A DNA stretch of 64,000 nt, taken from NCBI GenBank assembly GCA_902631265.1, contig CACOXX010000001.1, positions 1 through 64,000 of the forward strand, read 5' to 3'. The notes below the pieces were generated by a model, which saw nothing but the letters and a program-made list of their open reading frames with translations, ran no database searches and was not told the DNA's origin. Shown here piece after piece: positions 18,183 through 25,846 of this stretch (position 1 is its first letter; every line of letters begins with the position of its first letter). The DNA is from an uncultured Pelagibacteraceae bacterium. GTDB lineage: Bacteria > Pseudomonadota > Alphaproteobacteria > Pelagibacterales > Pelagibacteraceae. Position numbers and translations under genes: made by a program.

Positions 18183-18966
18183 AAACATTCTTGAAAAAAT
18201 AATTAAAAACAAAACTGAGAAAATAGAAAAACTCAAAAAAACTATCTCATTAGAATCCTTAAATGATTTAATTAAAACAAATAGTACTTTTGTAAATTTT
18301 AAAGAAAAAATTGAAAATAATGTCAAAGAAAATAAATTTTCTATTATAGCTGAAATTAAAAAAGCTAGTCCGTCAGCGGGTATAATAATAAAAGATTATG
18401 ACCCTGTTGAAATTGCATCTACATATAACAACAATAGGGCGACATGCTTATCTGTTTTAACTGAAGAAGATTTTTTTAATGGAAATTTAATTCATATAAG
18501 CAAAATTAAGCAGAAAATAAAATTACCAATCCTTTGTAAAGATTTTTTTATCGACAAATTTCAAGTATCTCTAGCCAAAAGTTACGGAGCGGATGCAATA
18601 TTAATTATTTTAGCTGGGGTAACTGATAAGGTGGCAAATGAATTGTACGAAGAAGCACTTAGATTAAATATGTCAATTATTGTCGAAGTTCATACTGTGG
18701 AGGAAGCTAAGCGAGCATTAAAATTCAAAAATTCATTGATTGGAATAAATAATAGAAATCTTAAAACTCTTAAGACTGAAATAAATACAACTTACGATAT
18801 TCATGAAGTTTTGGTCACTCATCCTGGACCTTTAATTTCTGAAAGTGGAATAAAAACAAAAGACGAACTATTTGAAATCTCAAACAAAACCTCCATTAAA
18901 ACTTTTCTTATTGGTGAATCACTATTAAAAGATTTAGACAATAATTCTATTTTTTCAGTATTGTAA
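18175..18966 (+). CDS. trpC: Indole-3-glycerol phosphate synthase
   Basis: TrpC closes the indole ring from carboxyphenylamino-deoxyribulose phosphate. The 263-residue TIM barrel carries IIAEIKKASPSAGII with the catalytic lysine, FNGNLIHISKIK, LPILCKDFFIDKFQ, GADAILII, VEVHTVEEA, LIGINNRNLKT and LISESGIKT. It is the monofunctional form without a fused TrpF domain. It is the last trp gene; 88 bases separate it from the likely lexA start, and no G+C hairpin with a T-run marks a terminator there, so some read-through into lexA is possible. Confidence 0.97.
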   Translation: MSENILEKIIKNKTEKIEKLKKTISLESLNDLIKTNSTFVNFKEKIENNVKENKFSIIAEIKKASPSAGIIIKDYDPVEIASTYNNNRATCLSVLTEEDFFNGNLIHISKIKQKIKLPILCKDFFIDKFQVSLAKSYGADAILIILAGVTDKVANELYEEALRLNMSIIVEVHTVEEAKRALKFKNSLIGINNRNLKTLKTEINTTYDIHEVLVTHPGPLISESGIKTKDELFEISNKTSIKTFLIGESLLKDLDNNSIFSVL

Positions 18967-19010
18967 CATTTAAAAACCCCTTATTTCCTCTATTTTTTAT
19001 CTATTGTTAA

Positions 19011-19038
19011 TTGATAAGAACTTTTGTAGAACATAAAT
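19011..19038 (+). promoter_or_regulatory. Putative lexA promoter
   Basis: TTGATA (19011-19016) makes a good -35 element and CATAAA/ATAAAT (19032-19038) a plausible -10 element with 15-16 bases between. Transcription would start near 19045, only about 10 bases before the preferred lexA ATG at 19055. The LexA box fills the spacer. Confidence 0.5.
19018..19032 (+). promoter_or_regulatory. LexA (SOS) box of alphaproteobacterial type
   Basis: GAAC at 19018-19021 and GAAC at 19029-19032 are separated by exactly seven bases. This is the reverse complement of the direct repeat GTTC-N7-GTTC known as the LexA operator in alphaproteobacteria. It lies 22 bases before the lexA ATG and between the putative -35 and -10 elements, so bound LexA would block polymerase. 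A further GTTC at 19050-19053 is present. Confidence 0.75.
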
Positions 19039-19054
19039 GTACGTAATTTGTTCT

Positions 19055-19726
19055 ATGCTAACTAAAAAACAAAAAAACTTATTAATGTTCATCAATAAGA
19101 AGCTGAGAAGCAGTGGTGTTTCTCCTTCCTATGAAGAGATGAAAAGCTCCTTAAATCTTAAATCTAAGTCAGGAATACATAGACTAATAAGCGCATTAGA
19201 AGAAAGAGGTTTTATTAAAAGGTTGGCTCATAAAGCACGAGCATTAGAGGTTGTAAAACTACCTGAAACAGCTTCAGCAAATGATATTTATAACTCATTT
19301 TCACCAAGTGTAATAAAAGGAGGACTTGATGAAACGGCAAACAATGAAAATGAAATTCCAGTTTTAGGGAAGATTGCAGCCGGTACACCAGTTGAAGCTA
19401 TTCAAAATGAAGTGAGTAGAATTCCCCTTCCAGCAAATATTGAAAAAAATGGAGAATTTTTTGGTCTTAAGGTTCAAGGAGATTCTATGATAGAAGCTGG
19501 AATAAATAATGGTGATACGGTTATTGTAAAAAAAGCTGACACTGCCGAAAATGGAAAAATTGTGGTTGCATTAATTGACGACCATGAAGCAATGCTGAAA
19601 AGAATTAGAAGAAAAGGCAAAACTATAGCGCTTGAGAGTGCAAATAGAAATTACGAAACTAAAATTTTTGGTCCTGATAGAGTAAAAGTTCAGGGTGTTC
19701 TGGTATCTTTATATAGAAACTTCTAA
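19055..19726 (+). CDS. lexA: LexA SOS repressor
   Basis: LexA represses DNA-damage genes and self-cleaves when RecA is activated. From ATG 19055 the protein has 223 residues, starting [10 protein letters not shown] as in alphaproteobacterial LexA. A winged helix-turn-helix covers about 1-65. The cleavage bond is Ala109-Gly110 in KIAAGTPVE, the nucleophile is S144 in QGDSMIEAG, and the general base is K182 in AMLKRIRR. An upstream in-frame ATG at 19037 would add six residues, but it falls inside the putative -10 element, so 19055 is preferred. The SOS box in its promoter indicates autoregulation. gltX follows after 22 bases. Confidence 0.95.
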   Translation: MLTKKQKNLLMFINKKLRSSGVSPSYEEMKSSLNLKSKSGIHRLISALEERGFIKRLAHKARALEVVKLPETASANDIYNSFSPSVIKGGLDETANNENEIPVLGKIAAGTPVEAIQNEVSRIPLPANIEKNGEFFGLKVQGDSMIEAGINNGDTVIVKKADTAENGKIVVALIDDHEAMLKRIRRKGKTIALESANRNYETKIFGPDRVKVQGVLVSLYRNF

Positions 19727-19748
19727 AAAAATAGTCTAAACATTATTA

Positions 19749-21149
19749 ATGTCAAAAGTAGCAACAAGATTTGCTCCATCACCTACGGGGCCGCTTCATA
19801 TAGGTGGTGTGAGAACCGCTCTTTTCAATTGGTTATTTGCAAAAAATAAGGGTGGAAATTTTCTTCTAAGAATAGAAGATACAGATAAAGAAAGATCAAA
19901 AAAAGAATACCAAAATCAAATTATTCAGTCCTTAAAATGGATTGGTATAAATTACGATAGCGATGAATACATACAATCAACCAAAATAAGTAGTCATGTT
20001 AAAATTGCAGAGGATCTATTAAAAAAAGGAAACGCTTATAAATGTTATTGCTCAAATGAGGAAATTGAAGAACAAAAGACGAGAGCTAAACAAAAAAAAA
20101 TTCCATATATTTACGACAGAAAATGGAGAGATAAAAACGAAAATGAGGCTCCAAAAAACATCAAACCAGTAATTAGATTTAAAAGCAAGATAGATGGTAA
20201 ATCTAAATTAAAAGATTTAGTACAAGGTGATGTTGAGATAGATAATAATACAATTGAAGATTTTGTAATTTTGAGAAATGATGGTACCCCGACATATAAT
20301 TTATCAGTAACCGTAGACGACCATGATATGAAAGTGACACATATCATCAGGGGAGATGATCATAAAATAAATACTTTTAAACAAATACAGATATATGAGG
20401 CTATGAATTGGGATCTACCTGAATTTGCCCATATACCTTTAATTCACACAAAAGAAGGTAAAAAATTATCAAAAAGGGATAAAGATTCTACACTAGATGA
20501 TTATTCAAAAATTGGAATAATGCCTGAAGCTTTAAGAAATTATTTGTTAAGATTAGGGTGGTCTTTTAAAGATAAAGAAATTTTTAATTTGGAAGAAAGT
20601 ATCAAACACTTTAATTTAGAAGGTGTTGGAAAATCTCCCTCTAAATTAGATTTAAACCGTATTTTATCTATGAATGAGTATTATATTAAGAATATGAAAG
20701 AGGATAATTTATTTGATCAATTAAAAGGATTTTGTGAAAATTATAAAGAAAAAATACCTCCTGAAAAAGAAGATCAAATAAAAAAATCTCTTATATTTCT
20801 CAAAAATAAAGCAAAAACATTAGAAGATATTTTTAATAATTCAAAATACTTACTTTCTGAAAAAGTTCAGTTCAATAATGAAGATTTAAAATTAATAGAT
20901 GATACATCAAAAAAAATAATAGCTGAATTTACTAATAGAATAAAAAATCTATCTAAATTTGACCGAGAGAATTTAGAACCATTGGTAAATGAATTGATTA
21001 AGTCTAATAATACAAATTTTAAAGGTGTTGGCCAACCATTAAGAATTGCATTAACAGGATCAAAATATGGACCAGGTATTTATGATATAATTGTTTCTTT
21101 AGGTAAAGACGAGGTTCTTAAAAGGTTAGGAAATAAGATATTCATTTAA
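19749..21149 (+). CDS. gltX: Glutamyl-tRNA synthetase
   Basis: GltX charges tRNA-Glu, and in bacteria without glutaminyl-tRNA synthetase also tRNA-Gln for later amidation. The 466-residue class I enzyme has the HIGH-type motif APSPTGPLHIGG near the N-terminus, RIEDTDKERS, an internal CYCSNEEIEE, and the KMSKS-type motif KKLSKRDKD near residue 240. The length is usual. The lexA-gltX proximity is seen in many alphaproteobacteria. The 3' end overlaps that of the convergent lpxB by 24 bases, so neither gene has a separate terminator. Confidence 0.97.
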   Translation: MSKVATRFAPSPTGPLHIGGVRTALFNWLFAKNKGGNFLLRIEDTDKERSKKEYQNQIIQSLKWIGINYDSDEYIQSTKISSHVKIAEDLLKKGNAYKCYCSNEEIEEQKTRAKQKKIPYIYDRKWRDKNENEAPKNIKPVIRFKSKIDGKSKLKDLVQGDVEIDNNTIEDFVILRNDGTPTYNLSVTVDDHDMKVTHIIRGDDHKINTFKQIQIYEAMNWDLPEFAHIPLIHTKEGKKLSKRDKDSTLDDYSKIGIMPEALRNYLLRLGWSFKDKEIFNLEESIKHFNLEGVGKSPSKLDLNRILSMNEYYIKNMKEDNLFDQLKGFCENYKEKIPPEKEDQIKKSLIFLKNKAKTLEDIFNNSKYLLSEKVQFNNEDLKLIDDTSKKIIAEFTNRIKNLSKFDRENLEPLVNELIKSNNTNFKGVGQPLRIALTGSKYGPGIYDIIVSLGKDEVLKRLGNKIFI

Positions 21150-22256
21150 GACTTTTGCAGCCTCCTCGCCAGAAGAACTAAGAGGTCTTATCTGATCAAG
21201 GGTTTTTGAACATTCTTCAACTTGATTTTGCGCAAATTTTGGATTTTTTAAAAAGTATACAGTTGATTTATAAATTTCTTTAGCATTACATTCATTTTGT
21301 AAGAGTTCTGGAATAACTTCTCTTTTATTTATTATATTTATAATATTAGCGAACTTAACTTTTACGAGAGACTTCATTATTAGGTAATTAACATAATTAA
21401 TCTTATAAATAATAATTGAAGGTACTTTTGCATTACAAATTTCTAATGACACCGTTCCTGATTTAGATACAGCGAAAATTGAATTAAGTAGTACTTCAGA
21501 CTTAACATCTTTATCAACCACTATATCACAATTATCTAAATTTGATTTTTCTAGTTTTTCGGTAATAAAATTTATATTTTCTAATGTTGAATGAAACACG
21601 AAAACAAAATCTTTATATTTTTTGTTCATTAGCTTTATGAATTCGATTAAAATTGGTAAAAGTACTTTTAGCTCTGACATTCTACTTCCTGGGAATATAG
21701 AAATTATTTTTTTTCCTCTAGAAATATGAGATATATCAACTTTAGATTTATTTTTTTCTAATAAAGGATGCCCTACAAATGTGTTTGGGATATTTTCTTT
21801 ATCAAAATATTTTCTTTCAAAATCAAACAATAATAAAAAATGATCAATAAATTTCTTGAATTTTTTTACTCTTCCTTCTCTCCAAATCCATACTTGAGGA
21901 GCAACGTAATGAATAGTTTTAATTTTAGGATTAATTTTTTTTACTCTTTCAGCAACTCGTAAAGTAAAATCTGGGCTATCAACACTAAATAATATATCAG
22001 GGTCAAATTTAATAATTTCTTTAACAGTGAAATCAATTTTTTTTTTTATTTTAAAAATATTAAATAAAACACTTGTAAATCCCATATAAGTAATTTGTTC
22101 AATATTGAAAATTGAATTTATGCCCAAACTTGCTAAATTTGATCCACCAACAGATAAAAACTTAAGATCATTATTTCCTTTTTGAATTTTTTCAATTACT
22201 GTTGTTGCTAATTTATCTCCTGATGCTTCTCCTGTTAAAATAAAGATTTTTTTCAT
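21126..22256 (-). CDS. lpxB: Lipid A disaccharide synthase
   Basis: LpxB joins UDP-diacylglucosamine with lipid X to form the lipid A disaccharide at the inner membrane surface. The 376-residue GT19 protein shows ILTGEASGDKLA at the N-terminus, SVDSPDFTLRVAE, HYVAPQVWIWREGR, the basic patch with FVGHPLLE, ISIFPGSRMSEL and KSGTVSLEICN. All hallmark segments are present. It is the last gene of the rpsB-to-lpxB minus-strand run and overlaps lpxI by 4 bases (ATGA). Confidence 0.97.
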   Translation of the reverse strand: MKKIFILTGEASGDKLATTVIEKIQKGNNDLKFLSVGGSNLASLGINSIFNIEQITYMGFTSVLFNIFKIKKKIDFTVKEIIKFDPDILFSVDSPDFTLRVAERVKKINPKIKTIHYVAPQVWIWREGRVKKFKKFIDHFLLLFDFERKYFDKENIPNTFVGHPLLEKNKSKVDISHISRGKKIISIFPGSRMSELKVLLPILIEFIKLMNKKYKDFVFVFHSTLENINFITEKLEKSNLDNCDIVVDKDVKSEVLLNSIFAVSKSGTVSLEICNAKVPSIIIYKINYVNYLIMKSLVKVKFANIINIINKREVIPELLQNECNAKEIYKSTVYFLKNPKFAQNQVEECSKTLDQIRPLSSSGEEAAKVLNEYLIS

Positions 22257-23041
22257 TTTACTAATATAAACATCTTATTTTTAATGGCAAAGTTAATGCA
22301 TTTGTTTTTTTCTAGAAAAATATTTTGTTTATCTTTAAGCACTATTCCTTTCAGACCTGCTTTTTTACAATCTTTTAAAGTATCTAAACCTATAGTAGGT
22401 AAATCAACTCTCATATCTTGTTTTTTTTTTGGATATTTAATTAACACACCACTTTTAATTTTTGTTTTTTTTATTTTTTTTATTAAATTTTTAGTACCCT
22501 TTGAGGTTTCTTTTAAAATTGAATTTTCCCTTACAATAATTGCTTGAGTATGATCAAAAGCATTAATTTTTTTAAGAATATTTTCACCTTTCTTAATATC
22601 AGCTAAGTCATCTTTTGTGGGCTTATTTTTTGTATAGTTGCCTTTCTTTAATGATAGTCCTGGAGTAAAAAATGTAGATTTAATAACCTTTATGTTTTCT
22701 AAAGCTAAAATATTTATTAATTCTTTTAATATAGCAGCATCCCCTTTTTTATAAGCTTTGATAATTCTTGGAAGATAGTAAATTCCAGTCATATCAAGTT
22801 TTAATTTTGACAAATTTGGTTTATCTATTTTACCTGCAAATATTACTTTATTGCATTTATTCTCTCTCAATAATTTCAAAATAGATCCAAACCGTCCTAT
22901 GTTTACTCTGAATGACTTTGAGTCTTTTTTAAAAATATTTTTTCTTGATAAATCTAAGATAAGATATTTTTTTTTAATCTTTTTTAGTCTTTTTAAAATT
23001 AATTTTGGAAAATCAGTGTCTCCAAAGAATAAACCTATCAT
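22253..23041 (-). CDS. lpxI: UDP-2,3-diacylglucosamine pyrophosphatase LpxI
   Basis: LpxI hydrolyses UDP-2,3-diacylglucosamine to lipid X; it replaces the unrelated LpxH in alphaproteobacteria and some other groups. The 262-residue protein begins GLFFGDTDFP, has VIFAGKIDKPNL in the first third, LALENIKVIKSTF, and a C-terminal domain with MRVDLPTIGLDTL and KAGLKGIVL, the conserved blocks of the DUF1009/LpxI family. It lies between lpxA and lpxB, the standard alphaproteobacterial order, and is very lysine-rich (KKIKKKY, KKIKKTKIK). It starts one base after the lpxA stop region. Confidence 0.93.
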   Translation of the reverse strand: MIGLFFGDTDFPKLILKRLKKIKKKYLILDLSRKNIFKKDSKSFRVNIGRFGSILKLLRENKCNKVIFAGKIDKPNLSKLKLDMTGIYYLPRIIKAYKKGDAAILKELINILALENIKVIKSTFFTPGLSLKKGNYTKNKPTKDDLADIKKGENILKKINAFDHTQAIIVRENSILKETSKGTKNLIKKIKKTKIKSGVLIKYPKKKQDMRVDLPTIGLDTLKDCKKAGLKGIVLKDKQNIFLEKNKCINFAIKNKMFILVK

Positions 23042-23042
23042 T

Positions 23043-23825
23043 TTATTTACTTAATGGCGTGCAAATTGGCCTTTTTTTATCATGGTTAATAAAGTCTACC
23101 ACTTCTCTTACGTAAGAGTTTATCTTAAGTTTTTCACTTAGTTTTGCTAAATTTTCATGTAAAGAATTTGTTTTAAAGATTTCTTTATAAGCTTCAGAAA
23201 GGGCTAAAATTTCTTTATTTGAAACTTTTTTTCTTCTTAAACCAACAAGATTTATCCCTTCAAGATAGTTTCTATTACCAAATGATAATCCATATGGAAT
23301 TACATCTCTAGAAACTCCTGACATACCACCTATCATTGCCATTCTACCTATTCTTGTGAATTGTTGTATACCACAATTTCCACCGATTATTACTTCATCT
23401 GAAATTTTCGCATGTCCAGCAATAGCTGCGCTGTTTGCGATAACTACATTATTACCGACTATGCAATCATGCGCTATATGAGCTCCTATCATTATAAGAT
23501 TGTTATTGCCTATTTTTGTTATTCCACCCCCTCCATCTGTACCTGTGTTTATTGTTACATGTTCTCTTATTATGTTATTACTTCCGATTTCTAATTTCGT
23601 TTTCTCTCCTTTATATTTTAAATCTTGCGGATTTGTTCCTATAGAGGCAAACGGAAAAATTTTTGTATTATTACCAATAATTGTATTTCCTGTAATATTT
23701 GCATGAGATTGAATTTCTGCACCATCGCCTATTTTAACATTTGGACCTACGATACTATAAGGTCCTATTATAGCTTTTCCTGATATTTCTGCTTTTTTAT
23801 CTACAATTGCTGTTTTGTGAATCAT
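23043..23825 (-). CDS. lpxA: UDP-N-acetylglucosamine acyltransferase
   Basis: LpxA begins lipid A synthesis by acylating the 3-OH of UDP-GlcNAc. The 260-residue protein is a left-handed parallel beta helix of hexapeptide repeats across about residues 1-190, followed by a short helical C-terminus. The catalytic histidine lies in [15 protein letters not shown], and the hydrocarbon-ruler region is followed by [19 protein letters not shown], typical of LpxA. The ATG overlaps the end of lpxD by 4 bases. Acyl chain length selectivity cannot be read with confidence. Confidence 0.97.
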   Translation of the reverse strand: MIHKTAIVDKKAEISGKAIIGPYSIVGPNVKIGDGAEIQSHANITGNTIIGNNTKIFPFASIGTNPQDLKYKGEKTKLEIGSNNIIREHVTINTGTDGGGGITKIGNNNLIMIGAHIAHDCIVGNNVVIANSAAIAGHAKISDEVIIGGNCGIQQFTRIGRMAMIGGMSGVSRDVIPYGLSFGNRNYLEGINLVGLRRKKVSNKEILALSEAYKEIFKTNSLHENLAKLSEKLKINSYVREVVDFINHDKKRPICTPLSK

Positions 23826-24814
23826 AAATTTTTTTTTTTATTCTCTTTAATAAATTCTTTTAAATCTTTTGCTGGATATCCCATTACTCTACTGTTATCT
23901 GGGATGTCTTTTATAACCCCACTGCCCCCACCAATTTTGATGTTGTTTCCTATATTAAGATGTCCTGAGATGCCTGCTTGACCACCAATCATAACATTAT
24001 TACCTAAGATTGAAGATCCTGCAAAACCAACTTGACCTGCAATTATACAATTGTCTCCAATCTTAACGTTGTGGGCAATATGTATTTGATTATCAAGATA
24101 AGTATTTTTACCAATTATTGTATTTGATATGGAACCTCTGTCAATTGTTGATCCACATCCAATTTCTGAATAATCATTAATTAAAACTATTCCTATTTGA
24201 GGAAATCTATAGTTATTTCCATCTTTAGGGAAGAAACCAAATCCTTTTTTGCCTATTACACAACCATCTAAAACTTTAATATTGGTTTTCAAAATTGTGT
24301 TTCTTATAATTGTATTTGATCCAATTGAGCAATTATCTCCAATTATGACATTTTTTTCAATTATAGTATTGTGACCAATCGAACAATTATTCCCAATTTT
24401 TACATTTGAGCCAATGAGAACATTTTTTCCAAACTTTACTTTATTTTTAAATTTAGTTTTTGAAATTTCTTTTACAGTATCATCAAAATCATCATTAACA
24501 GAGTCAGGATAAAAAATTTCCGTCACTTTAGCAGTACTTATCAAAACGTTGTCTACAATAATTTTTTCGCATTTATCTGGAAGAATATGCTGCAAATTTT
24601 TGGTAGTAATACATGCTGCTGCTTTTGTAGTTGATGCTTGAGGTTTATATTTGTTTGAGTGAAAAAAAGTAATGTCTTTGTTCGAAGCAGAGTTTAAATC
24701 TTTAATATCAAAAACTTTGGTTTTTTTAATATTATTATGACTCTTTATCTTTAAAGTCTCGTAAATATCTTTTAAGTTTAGAGGTCCATAACTTTTGAAA
24801 AAAGGATTTGTCAT
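23822..24814 (-). CDS. lpxD: UDP-3-O-acylglucosamine N-acyltransferase
   Basis: LpxD adds the second, N-linked acyl chain in lipid A synthesis. The 330-residue protein has an N-terminal uridine-binding domain (about 1-105, with [11 protein letters not shown] and AAACITTKN), a left-handed hexapeptide-repeat helix (about 115-300) with [11 protein letters not shown] carrying the catalytic histidine, and a C-terminal [10 protein letters not shown] helix. It follows fabZ after a 54-base gap, the largest inside this run; the usual order is lpxD then fabZ, so the two are swapped here. The gap contains TTGATA and an ACTTG/CAAGT inverted repeat and could hold an internal promoter. Confidence 0.96.
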   Translation of the reverse strand: MTNPFFKSYGPLNLKDIYETLKIKSHNNIKKTKVFDIKDLNSASNKDITFFHSNKYKPQASTTKAAACITTKNLQHILPDKCEKIIVDNVLISTAKVTEIFYPDSVNDDFDDTVKEISKTKFKNKVKFGKNVLIGSNVKIGNNCSIGHNTIIEKNVIIGDNCSIGSNTIIRNTILKTNIKVLDGCVIGKKGFGFFPKDGNNYRFPQIGIVLINDYSEIGCGSTIDRGSISNTIIGKNTYLDNQIHIAHNVKIGDNCIIAGQVGFAGSSILGNNVMIGGQAGISGHLNIGNNIKIGGGSGVIKDIPDNSRVMGYPAKDLKEFIKENKKKNL

Positions 24815-24868
24815 TAAATTGTTAATAACAAATACTTGTGATTATTACTTATCAAGTTTTATTGCTAA

Positions 24869-25318
24869 TTATTTCCTATCAACGATAGTCGCAGACCAAA
24901 TAGCATCGGCCATTTTCACATTTTTAACAAATGCATCGCCTTTGTATTTCCAAACTCTTCCATGAGATCTAACTGCCTCAATTTTAAGCTCAAGCTTACA
25001 GTTAGGTATGACAGGACTTCTAAATCTAGCTTTTTCTATACTCATCAAAAAAACTAACTTATTTTCATAGGTAGACTTATCTAAGCCATGAGCTGTTAAT
25101 GCTGCTGCGGCTTGACCAAATGCTTCAACAATAAGTACTCCAGGCATTACAGGTTGTCCTGGAAAATGACCTTGAACAAAAAAACTTTCTTTTGTGACGT
25201 TCACGATGGCTGTAGCAGAATGTAATTTTTTAATATCAACCAGCTCATCTAGTAATAGCATTGGATCTCTGTGGGGCAAAAGTTCTTTTATTTGGTCTTT
25301 AGTTAGGCTAGTAGACAT
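24869..25318 (-). CDS. fabZ: 3-hydroxyacyl-ACP dehydratase FabZ
   Basis: FabZ dehydrates 3-hydroxyacyl-ACP in fatty acid elongation and competes with LpxA and LpxD for hydroxyacyl-ACP. The hot-dog fold shows LLPHRDPMLLLDEL, the catalytic histidine in QGHFPGQPVMPGVL and the glutamate helix in IVEAFGQAAAAL. From ATG 25318 it has 149 residues; an in-frame TTG at 25330 would add four and overlap skp by 8 bases, but the ATG leaves a 4-base gap and is simpler. It sits between skp and lpxD. Confidence 0.95.
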   Translation of the reverse strand: MSTSLTKDQIKELLPHRDPMLLLDELVDIKKLHSATAIVNVTKESFFVQGHFPGQPVMPGVLIVEAFGQAAAALTAHGLDKSTYENKLVFLMSIEKARFRSPVIPNCKLELKIEAVRSHGRVWKYKGDAFVKNVKMADAIWSATIVDRK

Positions 25319-25322
25319 ATTT

Positions 25323-25841
25323 CTAATCAATTTTAATATTCTTAATTTTTTGATTTACAAGATCCAAGATATCCCCTGTTATATCGTCTTCTTTCTTTCC
25401 CATCACAATGTGTTTTTTTTGAACAATAATCCTTATAGAATTTTTTTTGGAATATTCTTCTAAAATAGGGGTAAGTTTATTTATTAAATTTGTAGATGCC
25501 TTAACTCTTTTTTTTGTAATATTGTTAAAATCTTTATTTCTATCTTTATGAAAATTTGATATTTCTTTTCTTAAATCTATAAGACTTTTCTCAAATTCCT
25601 CTTTGCTTAGAAGATTTTTTTGAGCTATCAATTTTTTTTCTTTCTCAATAATTTCTTTTTCCCTTTTTTTAAATTTAGTTATTGAAGAGTCGCTTTTTTT
25701 TTTTAATTGTCCAATAATTGACTTACCAGCAGTTGATTCTTGCATAATTTTTTCCAGATCAAGATAAACTACTTTTTCACTTGAATATGACGGTAAAGAA
25801 ACCAAAAAAAATAACAAAATGCTTATAAGTTTCTTTTTCAT
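25323..25841 (-). CDS. skp: OmpH/Skp-type periplasmic chaperone
   Basis: Skp holds unfolded outer-membrane proteins in the periplasm on their way to the Bam complex. The 172-residue precursor has an N-terminal signal peptide (about 1-20, lysines then a hydrophobic core ending SLPSYSS), a first beta strand (VVYLDLEKIMQES), and a long lysine/glutamate-rich helical hairpin from about 45 to 135, ending in beta strands. This tentacle-like layout is diagnostic although sequence identity is low. Position right after bamA is the standard one; the gap is 5 bases. Confidence 0.9.
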   Translation of the reverse strand: MKKKLISILLFFLVSLPSYSSEKVVYLDLEKIMQESTAGKSIIGQLKKKSDSSITKFKKREKEIIEKEKKLIAQKNLLSKEEFEKSLIDLRKEISNFHKDRNKDFNNITKKRVKASTNLINKLTPILEEYSKKNSIRIIVQKKHIVMGKKEDDITGDILDLVNQKIKNIKID

Positions 25842-25846
25842 TAACT

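Noticed and set aside
18967-19010. Possible terminator after trpC
   Set aside because: There is a T-rich stretch but no G+C-rich stem before it.
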